64,000 nt of DNA, taken from assembly GCA_963823495.1 (NCBI GenBank), contig CAWGLV010000001.1:2604001-2668000 (forward strand). Direction: 5' to 3'. This DNA comes from DATDAH01 sp963823495 (GTDB taxonomy: Bacteria > Actinomycetota > Acidimicrobiia > Acidimicrobiales > DATDAH01). The translations under genes and the position numbers were made by a program. The notes under the pieces are model-generated. The model was not told the origin of the DNA, searched no databases, and saw nothing but the letters and a program-made list of their open reading frames with translations. Shown here piece after piece: positions 59,682 through 64,000 of this stretch (the first letter of the stretch is position 1; each line of letters begins with the position of its first letter).

Positions 59682-60248
59682 ATGGCGGCCTACCGGTCCC
59701 TCCTGCGCCTCTACCCCAAGGACTTCCGGGACGAGTTCGGCCCGGATCTCCTTCAGGTGCACCAGGACCTGGCCGCCGAACGTGGCCGGGCCGCCGCCCG
59801 TCGCCGCACCGCCCTCGACCTGATCGTCACCGTCCCCCGTTACCGACTGGAGCACCTCATGAGCGAGCAGCACAGCACCACGGCCCTCTACCTCGTCGTC
59901 TTCGGCCTGGCCGCGGCGGGGACCCTGGGCTTCGTCACCGGCGTCGGGCCACCCGCCCTGCTCTTCCTCGTGGCCGCCGGTGTCGTGGCCGTCGCCCAGC
60001 GCTCCCAGTTGGCCCAGGCGATCCGCACCCCGGACACCGATGTCCGGCACCGCCGCCTCCGGGCGGCCGCGGTCTGTGCCGTGGTCTCGGTGATCAGCGT
60101 CATCACCTACGGCTGGGACCTGGCCGACAACGAGATCAGCACCGCCAGCCTGCTCGGCCACAGCCTCATCGGCACCTCGGCGATGATCGCCACCGTGGTC
60201 TTCCTGCTCGCCGGTCTGCTGACCCCCCGGACCGCGGCCACCGCCTGA
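59682..60248 (+). CDS. PadR-associated membrane protein
   Basis: 188 aa, ATG one base after the padR stop. A soluble N-terminal helix region (YRSLLRLYPKDFRDEFGPDL) is typical of proteins paired with PadR, and three to four membrane helices follow (about 70-87, 90-110, 130-147, 165-183). It may be the effector of the PadR response; transport or sensing is not shown. Confidence 0.8.
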   Translation: MAAYRSLLRLYPKDFRDEFGPDLLQVHQDLAAERGRAAARRRTALDLIVTVPRYRLEHLMSEQHSTTALYLVVFGLAAAGTLGFVTGVGPPALLFLVAAGVVAVAQRSQLAQAIRTPDTDVRHRRLRAAAVCAVVSVISVITYGWDLADNEISTASLLGHSLIGTSAMIATVVFLLAGLLTPRTAATA

Positions 60249-60323
60249 GATCAGAGCTCGATCGACGCGACCACGGCGGGCCGGGCCCGGTCCTGTGCCC
60301 CCCTGATCCGGGGATATGAGTTG

Positions 60324-60397
60324 TCGGGCTGCCGGGATTTGAACCCGGGACCTCTTGTCCCCCAGACAAGCGCGCTACCAAGCTGCGCCACAGCCCG
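60324..60397 (-). tRNA. tRNA-Pro, anticodon GGG
   Basis: 74-base cloverleaf on the minus strand: acceptor CGGGCTG/CAGCCCG, anticodon stem CTTGT/ACAAG with loop CTGGGGG (anticodon GGG), T loop TTCAAAT closed by CCGGG/CCCGG. Discriminator A; CCA is not encoded (CAA follows). Sits between the PadR operon (+) and a small zinc-ribbon gene (-). Confidence 0.97.
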
Positions 60398-60421
60398 TGT
60401 CGTGGACCGGCAGCGTACCGG

Positions 60422-60622
60422 TCAGATGTGGGTCGCGACCCAGGCGAGGGCTTGGACGAGGCGCCAGCCCAGGTAGAGGCTGATGGCGACGAGCAGCAGC
60501 TTGAAGTGCCAGGGAGCCTTGTTCTGGGGCATCGAGATGACCCGCCCGCAGGTCGGGCACTCGCCGTTCTCGGGCATCGAGTTCGGGTTCCAGAACCTCT
60601 GGCAGTCGTCGCACCAGGGCAT
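60422..60622 (-). CDS. Zinc-ribbon membrane protein
   Basis: 66 aa. CDDCQRFWNPNSMPENGECP and CGRVI form a Cys4 ribbon, then a membrane helix (FKLLLVAISLYLGWRLVQAL) anchors it. A common small-protein design in actinobacteria. Two bases separate it from the end of the carboxylase gene, so it is cotranscribed. Confidence 0.75.
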   Translation of the reverse strand: MPWCDDCQRFWNPNSMPENGECPTCGRVISMPQNKAPWHFKLLLVAISLYLGWRLVQALAWVATHI

Positions 60623-60624
60623 GG

Positions 60625-62154
60625 TCAGACCGGAGGCACTCCGTGACGGCGGTCCGAGAAGTGGCGGTCCTTGCCCCGGGCCCGGTCCAGGCGGGCCACG
60701 ATCTGGTGCCGGAGGTCCCCGAAGTCGACCACAGCATCCACGACCAACTCCGACGCGAGACGCAGCAGGTCGACATCGGCCTCGTAGATCGCCCGCTGCT
60801 CGGCGATGAAGTCCTCTCGCTCGACGGGGTCGGCGATGGCCGCGATCTTGTTGGCGAAGACCGCGTTGACCGCGGCCTCGGGGCCCATCACCGCGATCTG
60901 GGCCGTGGGCAGGGCGAGGGTGGCTTCCGGGCCGAAGGCCGGGCCGGACATGGCGTAGAGGCCGGCCCCGTAGGCCTTGCGCACCACCACCGACACCTTC
61001 GCCACGGTGGCCTCGGACACGGCGGTCACCATCTTGGCTCCGTGGCGGATGATGCCCCCGCGCTCCACCTCGGTGCCGACCATGAACCCGGGGACGTCAC
61101 AGAGGAACACCAGAGGGATGTTGAAGGCGTCACAGCACCAGATGAAGCGGGCGGCCTTGTCGGCGGAGTCGGTGAAGAGCACCCCACCCTTCTGCATCGG
61201 GTTGTTGGCCACGACGCCGACGGGACGGCCCTCCATGCGGGCCAGGCCCACGATCAACTCCGGCGCGAACAGCGGCTTGATCTCGAAGAAGGACTCGGCG
61301 TCGAGCAGGCCGTCGAGGAGGTCGTGCATGTCGTAGGCCCGGGACTCCTCGGCCGGCACCACCGCGGCGGTGAGCTCCCTGGTCGGGGGCCGGGCCGCAT
61401 AGGCCGGGGGATCCTCCCGCCAGGTCTGGGGGAAGTAGGTGAAGTAGGCCAGGGCCTGGTCGATGGCGTCCTCGTCGTCGGTGGCGAGGTTGTCCCCGCA
61501 CCCCGACACGGTGGCGTGCATGCGGGCCCCGCCCATCTCCTCGAGGGTGGCGACCTCGCCGATGACCATCTCGGCCATGCGGGGCGAGCCCAGATACATC
61601 GAGGCGTTGCCCTCGACCATGATCACGATGTCGCAGAACGACGGGATGTAGGCACCGCCTGCGGCGGAGGGGCCGAACAGGCAGCAGATCTGGGGCACCC
61701 GACCCGAGAGGCGGACCTGGTTGTGGAAGATGCGGCCCGCGCCGCGACGTCCCGGGAAGAGGTCCACCTGGTCGGTGATGCGGGCCCCGGCCGAGTCGAT
61801 CAACCAGAACACGGGCAGCTCGTGGCGCAGCGCCAGTTCGGTCAGGCGCACGATCTTCTCGACCGTGCGGGCACCCCAGGAGCCCGCCTTCACGGTGGGG
61901 TCGTTGGCCACCACGGCCACGGGCCGGCCGTCCACGGTGCCGGTACCGGTCACCACCCCGTCGGCGGGCAGGTCGTCGGCCGCGGCGTTGGCCAGCAGGG
62001 CGTCCTCGATCAGTGAGCCCTCGTCGAGCAGGAGGTCCAGCCGGTCCCGCACGAAGAGCTTGTTCTGGCGCTCCAGCTTGTCGCCGACCCGCTCGAGGTT
62101 GCCCGCGAGGGCCCGCTCCGCGGCTTCGGCCAGCCGCTCCCGGTCGTGGCCCAC
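60625..62154 (-). CDS. Acyl-CoA carboxylase, carboxyltransferase (beta) subunit
   Basis: 509 aa from GTG. GSLIEDALLANAAADDLPAD, PVFWLIDSAGARITDQVDLF, and RFIWCCDAFNIPLVFLCDVP then GFMVGTEVERGGIIRHGAKM are the two crotonase-like halves with oxyanion holes. It transfers CO2 from biotin to acetyl-, propionyl- or methylcrotonyl-CoA; the biotinylated alpha subunit is not in this window, so the substrate is open. Only three bases separate it from the SpoIIE gene stop. Confidence 0.92.
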   Translation of the reverse strand: MGHDRERLAEAAERALAGNLERVGDKLERQNKLFVRDRLDLLLDEGSLIEDALLANAAADDLPADGVVTGTGTVDGRPVAVVANDPTVKAGSWGARTVEKIVRLTELALRHELPVFWLIDSAGARITDQVDLFPGRRGAGRIFHNQVRLSGRVPQICCLFGPSAAGGAYIPSFCDIVIMVEGNASMYLGSPRMAEMVIGEVATLEEMGGARMHATVSGCGDNLATDDEDAIDQALAYFTYFPQTWREDPPAYAARPPTRELTAAVVPAEESRAYDMHDLLDGLLDAESFFEIKPLFAPELIVGLARMEGRPVGVVANNPMQKGGVLFTDSADKAARFIWCCDAFNIPLVFLCDVPGFMVGTEVERGGIIRHGAKMVTAVSEATVAKVSVVVRKAYGAGLYAMSGPAFGPEATLALPTAQIAVMGPEAAVNAVFANKIAAIADPVEREDFIAEQRAIYEADVDLLRLASELVVDAVVDFGDLRHQIVARLDRARGKDRHFSDRRHGVPPV

Positions 62155-62157
62155 CGA

Positions 62158-63234
62158 CTACTCGCGGCGGATGGCCACGATCGCGACATCGTCGTTGATC
62201 GGGCCGTTGGAGAAGTCCCGCGCCGTCTCGAGCAGCGATTTGCACAGCACGTCGGCCGCCACGCCGGGGTCCCGCCGCACCGCCGCGGCGATGCGCTCCT
62301 CGCCGAAGAGGTCGTCGCCGTCCCGGGCCTCGGCCAGCCCATCGGTGTAGAGCAGGCACAGGTCATCGGTGTCGAGGCCGATCTCCCGGCTGAAGTACTC
62401 GCTGCCCTCGGCCAGCATGAGCAACGGTCCCGTGGCCCGCAGCGGCTGCAGCTCCCGGTCGTGCCACAGGTAGGCGGCGGGATGGCCTGCCGACGTGTAG
62501 CGCAGGGTCCCGGCCCGGGTGTCGAACACCACCACGACCAGAGAGATGAACTCCTCGTCCCGGCCGAGGGCGTACATCTGGTTGTTGAGCTCCTCCACCG
62601 CCTGGGCCGGGTCCTTGAACTGACGCAGGAACACCCGCAGGAGGTACTTGGCCTGGAACGCCGTGATCGAGGCCTCGATGCCGTGGCCGGCCACGTCACC
62701 GATCACCGCCGCGACCCGGGTGGGGGTCAGGCGGAAGAAGTCATAGAAGTCCCCGGCCATCATCCCTGAGCCGGGTTGGTAGACCCGACCCACCTCGAAA
62801 CCGACGAGGTCCGGCAGCGACTCGGGGGCCAGCCGCTCGGCCCACATGCGGGGTGCCCGTTCCTCCTGGTCGAGGACCTCCACCGCCCGCCGCTCCATGC
62901 CGATGCGGCTCTGGGCCAGACGGGCCTCGGCCACGAAGGGACGCCACATCGCCAGGGACACGATGGCGGGGAGCGAGAAGACCCCCAGCACGATGGCCGC
63001 GGAGGGTGGATCGCTGGCGGCGACGGCGCCGATGGCCACCGCGGCCACTGCGTAGAGGGCCGCCGCGTGCACGTCCTTGCGGTAGACGCCCCAGGCCAGC
63101 GAGATGGCGCCCTCGTCGGCATGGGCGCCGTCCAGGATGCGCCACACGCGGTGGCGGAACCGGGCCGACCGCCCCCAGGACAGGGCCGCGGCCAGACAGA
63201 GCACGGCCGTGGCCACCAGGACGGGGATCACCAT
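62158..63234 (-). CDS. Membrane-anchored PP2C/SpoIIE-type serine phosphatase
   Basis: 358 aa. An N-terminal membrane helix and a second pair of helices (about 60-100) precede the SpoIIE domain: GRVYQPGSGMMAGDFYDFFR and VAAVIGDVAGHGIEASITAF, TSAGHPAAYLWHDRELQPL, LYTDGLAEARDGDDLFGEE and NDDVAIVAIRR (metal-ligand Asp residues). It would dephosphorylate an anti-sigma-factor antagonist to control a sigma factor, or another Ser-phosphoprotein; no partner is nearby. Confidence 0.9.
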   Translation of the reverse strand: MVIPVLVATAVLCLAAALSWGRSARFRHRVWRILDGAHADEGAISLAWGVYRKDVHAAALYAVAAVAIGAVAASDPPSAAIVLGVFSLPAIVSLAMWRPFVAEARLAQSRIGMERRAVEVLDQEERAPRMWAERLAPESLPDLVGFEVGRVYQPGSGMMAGDFYDFFRLTPTRVAAVIGDVAGHGIEASITAFQAKYLLRVFLRQFKDPAQAVEELNNQMYALGRDEEFISLVVVVFDTRAGTLRYTSAGHPAAYLWHDRELQPLRATGPLLMLAEGSEYFSREIGLDTDDLCLLYTDGLAEARDGDDLFGEERIAAAVRRDPGVAADVLCKSLLETARDFSNGPINDDVAIVAIRRE

Positions 63235-63260
63235 GACGGTCCGATGGTAGTCCTCACCCC

Positions 63261-64000
63261 TCAGTCACGGCGGGTCCGTACCCGGAGCTTGAGTGGGGCA
63301 TCACCGAGATCGAAGGCCTCGCGGAGCTTGCGCTCCAGGTAGCGCAGGTAGGTCGGTGGCATCCGGCGGTTGGCGAAGAGGGTGAAGGTGGGTGGGTCGG
63401 TGGCCCCCTGGGTGGCGTAGAGGACCCGGGTGCCTCCTGGTGCGGGCTGATGGGCCTGGGCCTGGGCCAGCACGTCGTTGACCTTCGCGGTGGGGATGCG
63501 CCGGTGGTAGGTGTCGGCGGTGTCCAGGAGGGCGTCGAGGATCTTGTGGGTGCCCTTGCCGGTCAGGGCGCTGATCTTCAGGACCTTGGCGTTGGGCAGG
63601 AAGTGCAGCCGGTCCACCACCTGCTCGGACACCCGCTCCCGCTGCTCGGCGTCGGCCACCTCCCACTTGTTGAGCAGCACCACGACCGGCGAGCCCGAGA
63701 CCGCGGCCCGCTCCGCGAGGCGCTGGTCCTGGTGGGTCACCCCGACGAGCGCGTCGATGACCAGCAGCACGACGTCCGCACTGTCCACCGCCCGCAGGGC
63801 CCGGACCACCGAGTAGTACTCGGTGGACTCGTCGATCTTGCCCCGTCGTCGCATGCCGGCGGTGTCCAGGATGCGCACCGGGCCGGCCGCGGTCGGGATG
63901 ATGGTGTCGACGGTGTCCCGCGTGGTGCCCGCCGTGTCGTGCACGACGGACCGTTCGGCCCGGTCCAGCTTGTTGAAGAGCGTCGACTTGCCCACGTTCG
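63261..64000 (-). CDS. der: GTPase Der/EngA, 3' part
   Basis: The 5' part runs off the window end. What is present is the second G domain starting at NVGKSTLFNKLDRAERSVVH (G1), DTAGMRRRG (G3), LNKWEVAD (G4) and SALTGKG (G5), then the KH-like C-terminal domain (PTFTLFANRRMPPTYLRYLE). Der is needed for 50S ribosomal subunit maturation. The stop at 63261 is 26 bases from the SpoIIE gene start. Confidence 0.95.
   Translation of the reverse strand, partial: NVGKSTLFNKLDRAERSVVHDTAGTTRDTVDTIIPTAAGPVRILDTAGMRRRGKIDESTEYYSVVRALRAVDSADVVLLVIDALVGVTHQDQRLAERAAVSGSPVVVLLNKWEVADAEQRERVSEQVVDRLHFLPNAKVLKISALTGKGTHKILDALLDTADTYHRRIPTAKVNDVLAQAQAHQPAPGGTRVLYATQGATDPPTFTLFANRRMPPTYLRYLERKLREAFDLGDAPLKLRVRTRRD

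Overview
This 64 kb window is chromosomal DNA of a high-GC actinobacterium. Start codons are largely GTG/ATG with occasional TTG, genes are dense with many 4-base ATGA/GTGA overlaps, and many genes look leaderless. A complete Pup-proteasome system (Mpa/ARC, Dop, Pup, PrcB, PrcA, PafA, PafB, PafC) fixes the phylum. The TtuB/TtuA-like pair, the paired FHA/MerR/gcv block, the DUF3866 and DUF2007 proteins and the absence of mycolate genes suggest class Acidimicrobiia; that placement is inference. There is no prophage, insertion sequence or CRISPR array. The window looks like a core chromosomal region with one accessory-looking block (about 34.2-42.1 kb).

Layout. 1-3.5 kb: LON-domain protein, small membrane proteins, then a sulfur-carrier/tRNA thiolase/tRNA m1A58 methyltransferase operon. 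3.5-5 kb: MarP-like membrane protease and a divergent ferredoxin. 5.2-18.5 kb: the Pup-proteasome region, interrupted by a Tat-exported PhoX-like protein, a DHFR-fold reductase, a 33/34-bp tandem repeat array, a DUF2007 protein, DUF3866 and a lipoprotein. 18.5-24.9 kb: signal peptidase I, a GDPD, TatB/TatC, a Ski2-like helicase. 25-33.7 kb: M20 amidohydrolase, a double ThyX-like protein, acidic Zn-binding protein, GNAT, NUDIX, enoyl-CoA hydratase, HAD, an RGG-rich protein with a frameshift, YjbQ.

34.2-42.1 kb holds the most interesting block. A cobalamin riboswitch on the minus strand precedes two overlapping genes for secreted proteins: an alpha-toroid (prenyltransferase-like) protein with three SLH domains, and a DUF4430 protein with a C-terminal membrane anchor. 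Together these are the two domains that make up animal transcobalamins. Divergently, a full ECF transporter (T component, fused double ATPase, S component) is encoded, followed by a second membrane-anchored alpha-toroid protein. I read this as a two-protein B12-capture system feeding an ECF importer.

42.2-64 kb: GGDEF protein, lipoprotein, then the gcv/GarA block on the minus strand (gcvP, gcvT, nuclease-like protein, MerR, K+ channel, DUF151, hpt, MerR, FHA, gcvH). It continues with a GDP-mannose-type pyrophosphorylase/phosphomutase fusion and pgsA, then HIT, DUF2079, SRAP, PadR operon, tRNA-Pro(GGG), acyl-CoA carboxylase beta subunit, SpoIIE phosphatase and the 3' part of der, cut by the window end.

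Two genes carry single-base frameshifts (about 31650 and about 52595) that may be real or assembly errors.
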